From NCBI RefSeq assembly GCF_021582875.1, contig NZ_CP091138.1, positions 2,666,001-2,730,000 on the forward strand: 64,000 bases of DNA. The letters are read 5' to 3'. This document shows, piece after piece, positions 7,543 to 16,402 of this stretch (within the stretch, counting starts at the first letter, position 1; each line of letters opens with the position of its first letter). The DNA comes from Microbacterium sp. KUDC0406 (GTDB taxonomy: Bacteria > Actinomycetota > Actinomycetes > Actinomycetales > Microbacteriaceae). The position numbers and the translations under genes were made by a program. The notes beneath the pieces were generated by a model. That model was not told where the DNA came from. It made no database searches and saw only the letters and a program-made list of their open reading frames with translations.

Positions 7543-8387
7543 ATGTCGGTGGCCAACTCCCACATCCGGCGACCCGCGGCCGGGTCGTGCAGCGACCGGA
7601 ACAAGGGGCGCTCCCGCGGAGCACCGGCCAGCCCGAACCAACCACCGGGTAGGAAGAAGCATCCCGGCGCGGCATCCCGCTCCAGCGCCATCAGCGCGGG
7701 CAGCGCGCCCTGCGCCGGACTGTTGCCTGGCATCCGGCGCAGCCAGCGCTCCTCGCCGCCGGGCAGTCGGCTGCGCAGCGCCGGCGCGATGTGCGTCGCC
7801 GGCGCGACACCCGGATGGCACAGGTTCACCGTGATGCCCTCGCTGCGTCGCGCGAGCTCCAGCGCCCACAGGCCCAGCGCGCGCTTCGATCCGGCATACG
7901 CGCGCCAGGCGCTGTACCGGCGCTCGCCCTCGAGATCGTCGAGCCTCCCGCGCGTCGCCGCGACACTCACCTGCACCGCGACGCGGGCGTGCGCAGCGAC
8001 CAGCAGCGGCATCAGCTCGCGCGTGAGCACCGCGTGCCCGAGGAAGTTCGTCTGCAGATGCAGCTCGTGCCCGTCGGCGGTGACGTGCCGAGTCCGGTCG
8101 CCGAGCAGCACGATCCCGGCGTTCATCACGAACAGGTCGATCGGAGCGTTGCTCTCCCGCAGCTTCGCGCCGACCGCGGTGATCGTGCCGAAATCGGCCA
8201 GGTCGAGATCGCAGATCTCGAGTGCGGCTTCCGGAACCGACTGGCGGATGCTGCGCGCCGCGGCTTCCCCACGATCGCGATCGCGCACGGGGAGGATCAC
8301 ATGCGCGCCGTCTGCGGCGAGTGCCCGCGCGATCTCGAGGCCGATGCCGCCGGTCGCTCCGGTGACGAGCGCGCGGGGAGAGGGCAT
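7533..8387 (-). CDS. SDR family NAD(P)-dependent oxidoreductase
   Basis: A 284-residue short-chain dehydrogenase: TGATGGIG at residues 10-17 binds the cofactor, NAGIVLL marks strand 4, a Ser occurs in VQVSVAATRG, and YAGSK gives the catalytic Tyr and Lys. NLCHPGVAPATHI resembles the WW-domain-oxidoreductase/retinol-dehydrogenase-like branch. The substrate is unknown. The gene ends GGT-CGT-TGA, where CGGTCGTTGA is the edge of a family A repeat, so its last two residues and stop come from the repeat. It is a single gene, convergent with the SDR at 6320. Confidence 0.88.
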   Translation of the reverse strand: MPSPRALVTGATGGIGLEIARALAADGAHVILPVRDRDRGEAAARSIRQSVPEAALEICDLDLADFGTITAVGAKLRESNAPIDLFVMNAGIVLLGDRTRHVTADGHELHLQTNFLGHAVLTRELMPLLVAAHARVAVQVSVAATRGRLDDLEGERRYSAWRAYAGSKRALGLWALELARRSEGITVNLCHPGVAPATHIAPALRSRLPGGEERWLRRMPGNSPAQGALPALMALERDAAPGCFFLPGGWFGLAGAPRERPLFRSLHDPAAGRRMWELATDIGR

Positions 8388-8396
8388 GGAGACAGC

Positions 8397-8768
8397 GTGG
8401 CATCGTCCCGGGTGTCGAGGGAAGCTGAAGCCGTTTCGTCACTTCGACTCGCTTCGCTCGCTCAGCACGGCGCCCGCTCGTTCCTCACTCGCTCAACGAC
8501 CGGAGGTCCTTCATCTATCTTCCTCGCCGCCACGCTGGTCCCCGCCGCGACGCGCAGCCTGTCCAACGGCCTGCGCATCTTCGGCAACGTGCTCGTCACC
8601 CTCGGCGCCGTCGGCGGCGCAGCCGCCGTGATGCTCATGGGCATCCAGACGCTACGCTCCCCCGGCAACGACTTCGGCTGGGGAGGGCCCGTGCTGCTGT
8701 TCGGCATGCTCGCCGTGCTGCCGCTGCTGAGCAGCGCGGCCCGGTCCATCGTCAGCCCGCGGCGCTGA
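8397..8768 (+). CDS. Small membrane protein, start uncertain
   Basis: An open frame ends at 8768 with two probable membrane helices: FGNVLVTLGAVGGAAAVMLM and GGPVLLFGMLAVLPLLSSAA. The frame is open back to GTG 8397, which has GGAG 5 bases upstream, but that version translates a family A repeat (8431-8506) into the N-terminus. A later GTG at 8589 keeps only the hydrophobic part, 59 residues. SNGLRIFGNVLVTLG looks like ordinary coding sequence, so the real start lies before 8556. I do not recognise the family. The gene is divergent from the SDR at 8387. Confidence 0.5.
   Translation: MASSRVSREAEAVSSLRLASLAQHGARSFLTRSTTGGPSSIFLAATLVPAATRSLSNGLRIFGNVLVTLGAVGGAAAVMLMGIQTLRSPGNDFGWGGPVLLFGMLAVLPLLSSAARSIVSPRR
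8431..8506. repeat. Family A repeat pair
   Basis: Two A-type segments in the same orientation, the first with GTTTCGTCACTTCGACTCGC and the second ending CTCGCTCAACGACCGG at 8505. They lie between the divergent SDR and the small membrane protein gene and may be read as its N-terminus. Confidence 0.7.
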
Positions 8769-8963
8769 CGGTCACGCCGCACCGGCATCTTCGTCCGCTC
8801 AACGGCTGCTGCCTTCGCCCTGCGGGTCCGTGGGACCCACATCCTTTCAACAACCTCCGCCTCGGCGAAGTTCTCCACCGGTCCCGGCATCCGATCGTGG
8901 AATGCCCGCAGAATGTAGGCGACTCCTCCGAAGATTCGAAGCACCACGAATCGAGGAGGCACT

Positions 8964-9665
8964 GTGAGCGACACGAAGCTCGACCTGATCACCAAGCTGT
9001 TGGCCAAGGCCGAGAGCACCACGCCGGAAGAGGCCGAGGCGCTCACCGAGCACGCCGAGCGCCTCATGCTGAAGTACGGCATCGAGCAGGCACGCATCGA
9101 CGAGAAACGGGCGCGGCTGGGCCAGACATCCGAAGAGATCGTGCAGGAGCGGATGCTGTTCAGCGGCGCCTACGTCCGCGACATCCGCGAACTCGGTGCC
9201 GGCGTCGCGCTGGCGCTCGGGTCGCTGCATCCGCTCTACGGCAACGGGGAATCTGCGCTGTATTTCGTCGGGTTCGCGTCGGACGTGCGGCAGGCGCAGA
9301 TCCTGACCGCGAGTCTCGAGGTGCAGGCGATGGTCGCGATGCGCTCGTGGTGGACCATCGAACGGCACCGGTACCACTGGGGCTCCGAGGCGGACAGGCG
9401 GCGAGCGCGCAGCGGGTTCATCCGTGGCTTCGGCGTCGGCGCGGCCGAGCGCATCCGCGAGAGCCGGCGCATGCTGCTGGCCGAGGCCGGCACCGGGATG
9501 GATCTCGTACTGGCGTCGCGCAAGGAGCGCGTGGACACCTTCGTCGACGGGATGCGCCTGCGCAAGGCGCGCACCCGGCGGGGAGCGGATGCCGGTGGCT
9601 TCACCCGCGGGCACGCGGCCGGCCGCGAGGCGAACACGGGCGGGACGGCGATCGAGCATGAGTGA
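8964..9665 (+). CDS. DUF2786 domain protein
   Basis: A 233-residue protein from GTG 8964 with GAGGAG just upstream. Residues 1-45 (DLITKLLAKAESTTPEEAEA and AERLMLKYGIEQA) are the DUF2786 domain. The remainder is a helical region with WWTIERHRYHWGSEADRRR and SGFIRGFGVGAAERI, seen in actinobacterial and phage DUF2786 proteins. The function is unknown; members often occur in phage or plasmid regions. The C-terminal 40 residues are Arg/Gly-rich and probably disordered. It is a single gene, followed by the HicAB remnant. The 190 bases between 8769 and 8963 show no gene or recognisable site. Confidence 0.8.
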   Translation: MSDTKLDLITKLLAKAESTTPEEAEALTEHAERLMLKYGIEQARIDEKRARLGQTSEEIVQERMLFSGAYVRDIRELGAGVALALGSLHPLYGNGESALYFVGFASDVRQAQILTASLEVQAMVAMRSWWTIERHRYHWGSEADRRRARSGFIRGFGVGAAERIRESRRMLLAEAGTGMDLVLASRKERVDTFVDGMRLRKARTRRGADAGGFTRGHAAGREANTGGTAIEHE

Positions 9666-9711
9666 GAGCGGGCTCACGGCACCCAACGAAACAGTCTCAG
9701 TGGGCTAGACT

Positions 9712-9845
9712 ATGGGAAGTCACACCACGTGGGAAGGACCGAACGGAACGACCTTCACGCTGCCGGACGCCACAGCACGATCAGCCCAGGCGTGTACCGA
9801 AAACTGCTCAAGGCCATCGAGAAGGACGAGAATGACGCGCTTTGA
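9712..9845 (+). pseudogene. hicA: HicA toxin remnant
   Basis: After the ATG at 9712 the frame reads GSHTTWEGPNGTTFTLPD, the central double-stranded-RNA-binding part of HicA (GSH motif). The frame then breaks: one G is missing at about 9769 (GGACGCC for GGACGGCC). Repaired, it continues HSTISPGVYRKLLKAIEKDE and stops at 9843-9845, a normal HicA end. The N-terminal strand and helix that precede GSH in full HicA are absent, with an in-frame TAG just upstream. A -10-like TAGACT (9706-9711) abuts the ATG, so a transcript from it would begin after that ATG. The toxin is therefore probably inactive even if the frameshift is a sequencing error. Confidence 0.65.
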
Positions 9846-10218
9846 AGCAAGTGTGACCCGCGAGGGCAAGTGGTGGATGGTCAGCATCCCCTCCATCGAC
9901 GGACTGACACAGGCCCGTCGGCTCGGCAAGGCCACCGAGATGGCACGGGAGTACATCGCCGCATCGCAGGACCTTCCCCTCGACGAGATCGCCGTTGACC
10001 TCACGTTCGCCCCCATCGGTGGCGTCGGGGACATCACCGCACGCGTCGCCCGAATCGCCGCAGAGCGGAGGCGGATGGCGGAGCTCGAGCGGGACGTCGT
10101 CACGGAGTCTGGCGTTCTTGCGGAGCAGCTCGCTGCCGCCGACGTCCCACTCCGCGACATCGGAGCAATCCTCGGCGTCTCGCACCAGCGCGCACACCAA
10201 CTGACCACGACCAACTGA
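9832..10218 (+). CDS. hicB: HicB-like antitoxin
   Basis: A 128-residue protein from ATG 9832, overlapping the end of the HicA frame by 14 bases. Residues 1-60 show the HicB partial RNase H fold (FEASVTREGKWWMVSIPSID, then ARRLGKATEMAREYIAAS). The C-terminus (ADVPLRDIGAILGVSHQRAH) is a helix-turn-helix suited to autoregulation. HicB binds and inhibits HicA. Here the antitoxin is intact while the toxin is truncated, so it may survive only as a DNA-binding protein. Confidence 0.8.
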   Translation: MTRFEASVTREGKWWMVSIPSIDGLTQARRLGKATEMAREYIAASQDLPLDEIAVDLTFAPIGGVGDITARVARIAAERRRMAELERDVVTESGVLAEQLAAADVPLRDIGAILGVSHQRAHQLTTTN

Positions 10219-10283
10219 CCCCGAAGCATCCGCGGACACCTCGGAGCGACTCCGGGACCGCGCGGACCGCCCGTCCTGAACTC

Positions 10284-11959
10284 GTGCCCATGCTGTACGC
10301 CGACGTCACGACCCCGAGCGAGGCTGAGGCTCTCGCGACCCGCATCCTCGCGATACGGCCGCGCCCGCTGGTGCTGGTCTCGGCGACTCCGGAGGGCGAG
10401 TTCGCGTTCGACGACGAGCGGCTGCGGCACGAGCTCGGCGACGTCGCCGACGTGGTCACCATCGCGACCGGCAAGGCCACGCACGCCCTCGAACAGCTGC
10501 TGCCGCCCAAGACCCACGCGTTCGGAGGCGCCGCGCGCTCCTACCCGGTCGACTTCGGCAAGGACCCGGACTGGTCCCGCTCGCGACTGCGGTTCCCCGG
10601 CAAGGCCGACACCGACGACCTCATCGCCGACGCGATGGCGCAGTCCGTGCAGCAGGTGCGGCGCACCGTCGAATCGGCGGCCCCCGCCGCCGTGCGCCGG
10701 GTGACGGGAGTGGTGAAGGGCTTCATCGCCGACGACACCCGCGCCCTGGTCGAACTCGCCGACGGCACCACCGTCACCGCGACCGGCGACCTGCTGCCCG
10801 ACACCCTGCCGCTGGCCTTCGCGCTCGTGCCCGGATCACCCGTGACCGGCATCCTCCAGGGCAGGAGCTGCACCCGGAGCCCTTCCCCGCCGACCTCAGC
10901 ACCCTGGCCGACGGTGCGAACACTCTCTCGCTGGTCGTCAAAGTCACCGAGCTGCGCGCCACCGTGCACCTGCATCCCGACCACGCGTTCGTGCTGCGGC
11001 GACGTGACGTCAGCACCGACGAGAGCCCGGTCAGCGACGTGCTCGCCGTGGGCGACGTCATCCGCGTGCGCGTCGGACACGGCCCGGCCGGCGAGGTGCT
11101 GCTCAGCCATGCCGCGCGCGACGACGACGCGCCGCTCACGCCCGCCTTCCCTCTCGTCACCGGCGGGTCGCCCTGGCTGAGCGAGGATCGCAAGGTCGCG
11201 CGATCGGACGCTGCAGAGCCGAACGCCCCGACGCCGGCATCCGCTCCTCTCCCTCCCGACGACTACGCGACCCGAAACGACGTGCGGATGCTGGCGCAGG
11301 CGATCTCCGCCCTGCGCGGCGACCTGCTCGCGGTGACCAGCCTCGTCGGACGCGGCGGCGATGCGGCATCCGGCTCTCCCTCGTCGGCAGAGCTCGAGCA
11401 GTTGCGCGCGGAGAACGCGCGCCTGCGCAGCGAACTCGCCGAGGAGCGCGCGGAGCGCGCGCGGGCAGAGGCGCGACTCAGCGAGAGCTCGCAGGACCAG
11501 CGCGACAACGCGCGGGCGCTGCGCGACGCGCGCCGTGCCGCGGAGCGCGCGCACGTCGACCCGACCGAGGACGGCATCCGGTTCGAGATCGAACGCACCT
11601 GGGGAAACCGCACCGCCCCCGGGGAGCGCAAGCGGTGGCCGCTGCGGGAGTTCCGGTTCGGGCCGGACTTCATCGGCTCGCTGTCGAAGCTCGACGAGAA
11701 CCAGCTGGCCAAGGCGGTGCGTGCCTGCGTCGACGCGATCACCGGCCGCGACCGCGAGATCCCCGCCCGCGACCTGCACCGCCTGCGCACCGGCGAAGGC
11801 GGAGACGATGCCTACGTCGTGCGAGCCGACGGCGCGAAGTGCTGGCGCTCCGCGATCGAGCAGGGCACTCCTGGTGCCCGCCGGCTGCATTACTGGGAGC
11901 TGTCCGGAGACGTCGTCGAGCTCAGCCGCATCGTGCTGCACGACGACACGAAGCCGTGA
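10284..11959 (+). CDS. Unknown multidomain protein with coiled coil, frameshifted
   Basis: Starts at GTG 10284 (a Met codon follows at 10290). One base missing at about 10868 (CTCCAGGG) joins it to a second frame; repaired length is 558 residues. Parts seen: residues 15-85 an alpha/beta segment (RPRPLVLVSATPEGEFAFDD); around 140-190 a small beta-rich segment (RRVTGVVKGFIADDTRALVE) followed by a second (VGDVIRVRVGHGPAGEVLLS) that look like S1/OB folds; residues about 370-435 a charged coiled coil (ELEQLRAENARLRSELAEER); residues 460-558 a compact alpha/beta domain (WPLREFRFGPDFIGSLSKLD to RLHYWELSGDVVELSRIVLH) reminiscent of RelE/ParE-like or DUF-type domains. I do not recognise the whole protein. 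RNA binding is a guess from the OB-like segments. Confidence 0.6.
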
Positions 11960-11965
11960 CGCACT

Positions 11966-12112
11966 CCGGTCGTTGAGAGCGCTTCGACTCGCTCCGCTCG
12001 CTCAACGACCCACCCCCGGTCGTTGAGCGAAGCGACGAAGGAGCGAAGACGAAACGCCCCAGCCGACCGGAGAGCGTTTCGACTCGCTCCGCTCGCTCAA
12101 CGACCGGAGGCC
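11966..12112. repeat. Three family A copies between convergent genes
   Basis: Copies at about 11969-12010, 12017-12057 and 12072-12108 in alternating orientation (GGTCGTTGAG..., then GCTCAACGACC...). Adjacent inverted copies can pair over about 30 bases. The rightmost copy overlaps and provides the stop codon of the adhesin gene at 12097-12099. Confidence 0.85.
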
Positions 12113-13946
12113 GTGGCGCCCGTGGCCCGCCGTCGGACAGCGGCACCGGCCGTGACCACCGCGCCGCTCACGAGTAGAGCGGCGGCGATCAGTGCCAGGC
12201 CGCCTCCGTCGCCGCCGCCGGTGAGAGCGAGCGATGCTGGCGGCGCCGCAGTCGGTGCCGGCGATGCCGGCGGCACGACCGACGCCGGGGTCTTCTCATT
12301 GACGATCTGCCCGAAGCTCGCGGCCGTGTGCTCCGCGTCGATCGTCACCGTGAACGTCTTGTCCGTGCGCTCGTACCCCGCCGGCGCCTTGGTCTCGGTG
12401 AGCGTGTAGGTGCCCGCAGGTAGCCCGCCGACGCCGAGCACGCCGTCTGCGTCAGCCTCATCGCCCTGGCCGCCGTCGACCACCGCGATGTCCCCGTCCG
12501 GCCCCAGACGAGCCACTCCGAACCCGCGAGCGCGGCACCGTCGCGATCGACCTTCTGCCAGGACAGGCTGCCGACGACGGGCGTCGTGTTCGCCTGGTTC
12601 GTGAGGGTGAACTGCACACCGGCCGTCGTCGACGGGGTGACCTCGTAGCGGCCGTCACCGGTCGCTGTGACACCCTCCCCGGTGATGCTCCAGTCGCCCC
12701 AGGTCACGCCGTCGATCGTCGGGAGGTCGATCTCCTCGACGATGAACGTCGAGCCGAGAGGTGCGCGGTCGCTGCGCACGGCCTGCCCGACCGGAACCGA
12801 CAGCGTCTTCGCCGGAGCATCCGATCCCTTGATGGAATAGCGCACCGTGAAGGTCGCACCGCGCGCAGCATCCGCCTGCTCGCCGGACAGCGCCTTCGTG
12901 ATCTCGAACCTCGTGAACCGCGCGCCGGTTCCGCTGCCACCGCCGGCTTCCGTCACGACGACCCGCGCCGACGTGTCGGAGGAGTTGACGGTCGCGCTGT
13001 TGCCGAACACGTCACCGGCCTGCACGATTCCGTCCGCCTGCGTGAAGTACTGCAGGCGGTAGGACATCCCGGAGGACGGCAGACCCGACGCCGTGAACTC
13101 GAAAGAGAGGTCATCGGGGGCGAACGTCATCTGATAGCGGGACGTGTCGACTTCGGTCCAGTTGCCGACGAGCACGCCGTCCTGGACAGGCCGCTGCAGC
13201 AGCCGGGCCTCACCGGTGTAGTGGTGGTACTCGAGGTCGCGATCGAGAGAGTCGCGCACCACGAAACCGCCGTCGCGGACCGCGCTGCTCGGAATTCCGA
13301 CCACCCAGCTCAGCAGCCCATCGGTCGCCGTCGGCCCGCCGTACTTGTACGGCTGCCCGGCCTCGGTCAGGTCCTCGGGAGTGATCCCGCCACCGCCGGG
13401 AAGAGTCACGATCTCGACCGTGCTGCCCAGGTCGAACTCCACCGTGCCGCTCGTGTTCGACTGCGAGGCCGTCACCTCGACCCAGAACGAACCACCGGGA
13501 TTCTCCATGTCCTCGACGGCCGCTGTCAGCGTGCAGACGAGCTCAGGACCGTTGCCGCCGGCGATCTGGCACTGCGCGAGCACCACGCCGCTGTCAGGAT
13601 CGGCGATATCGAACGATCCGCCGCCGCTGCGGCTGAACTCGTCGGGCAGCGTCATCCCGAAGGTGTCTCCGGCCTGGGAGCCGGTGGGCACGGACCAGTC
13701 GCCCGTGATGCGGACCTTCTCCCATTGCGCCACCGGCCCGCTGCCGTTGGTCTTCTCGATCGCAAGGTTCGAGATCGCGTCGGCATGGGTCACCGTCGGC
13801 GCTGCCGCGGCAATCTGCGCGGTGCCGAGCAGCGCTGCAGCGACGAGAGTCACCCCCGTCAGCGCTGATGTGAGGCCGCGCCACCAGCGCCCGCCCCGTG
13901 GTCGTGTCGACTTCTGCGCACGCCGAACGTGCTGTCCCCGAGCCAT
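12097..13946 (-). CDS. Wall-anchored SpaA/DUF5979-type surface protein, frameshifted
   Basis: Starts at 13946 (GGGGAG 8 bases upstream). Signal peptide: WWRGLTSALTGVTLVAAALL ending near AAAA-PTV. The middle has repeated Ig-like adhesin modules, including a DUF5979-like one (FEITKALSGEQADAARGATF), then a SpaA/prealbumin-like domain (SLSWQKVDRDG, PAGTYTLTETKAPAGYE). It ends with the sorting signal LALTG, a hydrophobic helix and RRRATG, as recognised by class E sortases of actinobacteria. One missing C near 12510 breaks the frame between SEWLV and LGPDGD; repaired length is 616 residues. The stop lies in a family A repeat (GGT-CGT-TGA). A surface adhesin or matrix protein; no sortase gene is in the window. 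Confidence 0.85.
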
Positions 13947-14082
13947 CAATGCATCTCCCCAGAATTCGTGCGCTCGGCACACGCCGAGCTCTTCCCCAGT
14001 ACTTGAGAGACGGCGTGACACGCCGATCATTACGCGACTCCGCGAAACGAGGGATGTCCGACCCCGGTGCGAGACTGATGGG

Positions 14083-15606
14083 ATGAAGCTCGAAGAGCTC
14101 ACCGACACCGCCGACGAGGTCGCGGCGACGTCGTCGCGGCTCGCGAAGATCGACGCACTCGCCCGGCTGCTCTCGCGCGCAGACCCGGCCGAACTTCCGG
14201 TGCTCGTGGGCCTGCTGCTCGCCTCACCGCGGCAGGGCCGGCTGGGCGTCGGATGGCGCGGACTCTCGGCCCTGCAGGTCGACCATGCGGATGCCGCGAC
14301 TCTGAGCATCATCGACGTCGACGACGCCCTCGACGCGCTCGCGCACGCCTCCGGCACCGGATCGGCCGCCCAGCGCACCGGGCTGCTCGAAGACCTCGCC
14401 TCGCGTTCGACGCCCGACGAATGGGACTTCCTCGCCCGCGCCATGCTCGGCGAACTGCGCACCGGCGCGCTCGGCGGCGTGCTGCTCGACGCGATCGCCC
14501 GCGCCGCCGATCGACCGGTGGCATCGGTCCGCCGCGCAGCCATGCTGTCGGGCGACCTCGGCGAGACGGCCGTGATCGCCCTCACCGGCACGGAAGCCGA
14601 CCTCGACGCAGTCGGGCTGCAGGTCGGCCGGCCCGTGCTGCCCATGCTCGCCGCCACCGCCGCCACCCCGACCGCCGCGCTCGAGATCACCGGCCGCGCC
14701 TCGGTCGAGTACAAGCTCGACGGCGCCCGCATCCAGGTGCACCGGCACGGCGACGAGGTCGGCGTCTACACGCGCAGCCTCGCCGACATCACGCACCGCG
14801 TGCCCGAGATCGTCGACATCGTGCGCGCTCTGCCCGCGCACGACCTGATCCTCGACGGCGAGACCCTCTCGCTCGACGAGGACGGCGGGCCGCGGCCGTT
14901 CCAGCAGACCATGTCGCGCTTCGGTGCAGATGTCTCACGTGAACTCGTGCTGCGGCCCTGGTTCTTCGACCTGCTGCACGTCGACGGCCGCGATCTCATC
15001 GACGAACCGCTCTCCACCCGGCTTGAAGAACTCGAGCGTGTCGCCGGCGACTGGCGGATGCCCGGCACCGTCACCGACGACGCGGATGCTGCGGAGCAGC
15101 TCTCCCGCGAGGCCCTCACCGCCGGTCACGAAGGCGTGCTGGTCAAGGCCATCGACGCGCCCTACGCCGCCGGACGGCGGGGAAAGTCGTGGGTCAAGGT
15201 CAAGCCCGTGCTCACCTACGACCTCGTGGTGCTCGCTGCGGAGTGGGGTTCGGGGCGCCGGCGCGGCTGGCTGTCGAATCTGCACCTCGGCGCGCTCGAC
15301 CCCGTGGGTGAGTTCGGAGAGCCCGGCGGCTTCGTGATGGTCGGCAAGACCTTCAAGGGACTCACCGACGAGCTGCTGAAATGGCAGACCGAGACGTTCC
15401 CCGAGTACGAAACCGAGCGCACGCCGTACGCCGTGCACCTGCGGCCGGCGCTGGTCGTCGAGATCGCGATCGACGGCGTGCAGAACTCGCCCCGCTACCC
15501 CGGCGGCATCGCCCTGCGCTTCGCCCGGGTGAAGGGCTACCGACCCGACAAGACCCCGGCCGAGGCCGACACCATCCAGACGCTGCGGGGGCTGCTGCGC
15601 GGGTGA
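14083..15606 (+). CDS. ligB: ATP-dependent DNA ligase (LigB type)
   Basis: A 507-residue ligase. Residues 1-170 are the N-terminal DNA-binding domain (VLVGLLLASPRQGRLGVGWR). The adenylation motif is EYKLDGARIQ with Lys211 as the AMP acceptor, followed by IYTRS-like VYTRSLAD, DGE (LILDGETLSL), WFFDLLHVDG, EGVLVKAID and WVKVKP, then an OB-fold domain ending VKGYRPDKTPAEADTI. Length and order match mycobacterial LigB. It seals nicks in repair; the NAD-dependent LigA normally does replication. It is divergent from the adhesin, spacer 136 bases. GAGACT-GATGGG before the ATG may be a weak leaderless -10. Confidence 0.93.
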   Translation: MKLEELTDTADEVAATSSRLAKIDALARLLSRADPAELPVLVGLLLASPRQGRLGVGWRGLSALQVDHADAATLSIIDVDDALDALAHASGTGSAAQRTGLLEDLASRSTPDEWDFLARAMLGELRTGALGGVLLDAIARAADRPVASVRRAAMLSGDLGETAVIALTGTEADLDAVGLQVGRPVLPMLAATAATPTAALEITGRASVEYKLDGARIQVHRHGDEVGVYTRSLADITHRVPEIVDIVRALPAHDLILDGETLSLDEDGGPRPFQQTMSRFGADVSRELVLRPWFFDLLHVDGRDLIDEPLSTRLEELERVAGDWRMPGTVTDDADAAEQLSREALTAGHEGVLVKAIDAPYAAGRRGKSWVKVKPVLTYDLVVLAAEWGSGRRRGWLSNLHLGALDPVGEFGEPGGFVMVGKTFKGLTDELLKWQTETFPEYETERTPYAVHLRPALVVEIAIDGVQNSPRYPGGIALRFARVKGYRPDKTPAEADTIQTLRGLLRG

Positions 15607-15644
15607 CCTACTGAGAACTACTAGAACAGTGGCAGAATCGAGGC

Positions 15645-15908
15645 ATGGCCACCGTGACGAAGACAGAGCTCAACCAGCAGACCGCGCGCGTGCTGGCGCG
15701 GGTGGCTGCCGGTGAGCGACTGACTGTCACCGATCGCGGCCGCCCGATCGCGCAGCTCACTCCGCCGGAAGAGGATGTCTGGAGCGACCTCATCGCCGCC
15801 GGGCGCGTGACCCTGCCCACGAGGTCCGGGGCTCTGCAGCATCCACCGGCGAAGAGCGGGAAGACGAGTGCCGAGATCCTCGACGACCTGCGGGCCGACC
15901 GCCTGTGA
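15645..15908 (+). CDS. vapB: Phd/YefM-type antitoxin of a VapBC pair
   Basis: An 87-residue protein with the Phd/YefM N-terminal DNA-binding fold (VTKTELNQQTARVLARVAAG, TVTDRGRPIAQL) and a variable C-terminal tail (SAEILDDLRADRL) that would occupy the toxin's active site. It overlaps the PIN toxin by GTGA at 15905-15908. It is expected to repress the operon with the toxin. GAGGC precedes the start. Confidence 0.9.
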   Translation: MATVTKTELNQQTARVLARVAAGERLTVTDRGRPIAQLTPPEEDVWSDLIAAGRVTLPTRSGALQHPPAKSGKTSAEILDDLRADRL

Positions 15909-16279
15909 TCTACCTCGACACCTCGGCCGCTGCCAAGGCCCTGCTCGACGAGGACGGAAGCGCGGACGTCCGCGCGCTGATCGCCTCCGGAGCCGAATTC
16001 GTCTCCTCGCGGTTGCTGGCCGTCGAACTCCACGCCGTCGCCGACCGACGGCTGCTCGACGCAGCCGCCGTCCAGGAGCTGCTCGACAGGGTCGCCCTCG
16101 TCTCGCTCGACGACGAGACTGCGGCCACGGCGATCACCATGCACTCCCGCCTGCGCACCCTCGATGCCCTGCATCTGGCGACCGCTGTCCGCATTCGCGG
16201 AGTGGTCGACAGCATCCTCACCTTCGATGCGGAGATGCGGGCAGCCGCCGTGGCCGCAGGGATCCCTTCCCGCGACTGA
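15905..16279 (+). CDS. vapC: VapC PIN-domain ribonuclease toxin
   Basis: A 124-residue PIN protein from GTG 15905. The acidic residues are in place: Asp5 in IYLDTS, Glu in LLAVELHAV near 41, Asp in TLDALHLATA near 93, and Asp in ILTFDAEM near 111. VapC toxins cleave tRNA or rRNA. The length is normal and no damage is seen. It is coupled to the antitoxin. Immediately downstream (16284) is a family C repeat. Confidence 0.92.
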   Translation: MIYLDTSAAAKALLDEDGSADVRALIASGAEFVSSRLLAVELHAVADRRLLDAAAVQELLDRVALVSLDDETAATAITMHSRLRTLDALHLATAVRIRGVVDSILTFDAEMRAAAVAAGIPSRD

Positions 16280-16283
16280 CGCG

Positions 16284-16371
16284 GCATCCCGTCGGAGATC
16301 TGCATCATTCCGGAGACTTCTGCCCGGTCGGCATCCGAGATGCTGCAGATCTCCGAGATCGTGCAACTCAG
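16284..16371. repeat. Family C dyad repeat, copy 1
   Basis: About 85 bases bounded by a perfect 13-base inverted repeat: TCGGAGATCTGCA at 16292-16304 and TGCAGATCTCCGA at 16344-16356, loop 39 bases. The copy at 17150-17228 is in the same orientation, and the two flank the methyltransferase gene. It lies between vapC and that gene's promoter. Confidence 0.8.
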
Positions 16372-16390
16372 CGCTGGTGCACCGGCCGAC

Positions 16391-16396
16391 TACGCT
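16391..16396 (+). promoter_or_regulatory. -10 box of leaderless promoter for the methyltransferase
   Basis: TACGCT is followed by GGCGCG and ATG at 16403, a 6-base gap. No Shine-Dalgarno is visible. Confidence 0.5.
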
Positions 16397-16402
16397 GGCG
16401 CG

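Noticed and set aside
14224..14841. Minus-strand open frames over the ligase gene
   Set aside because: They are low-complexity reversed readings of LigB, whose adenylation motifs fix the coding strand.
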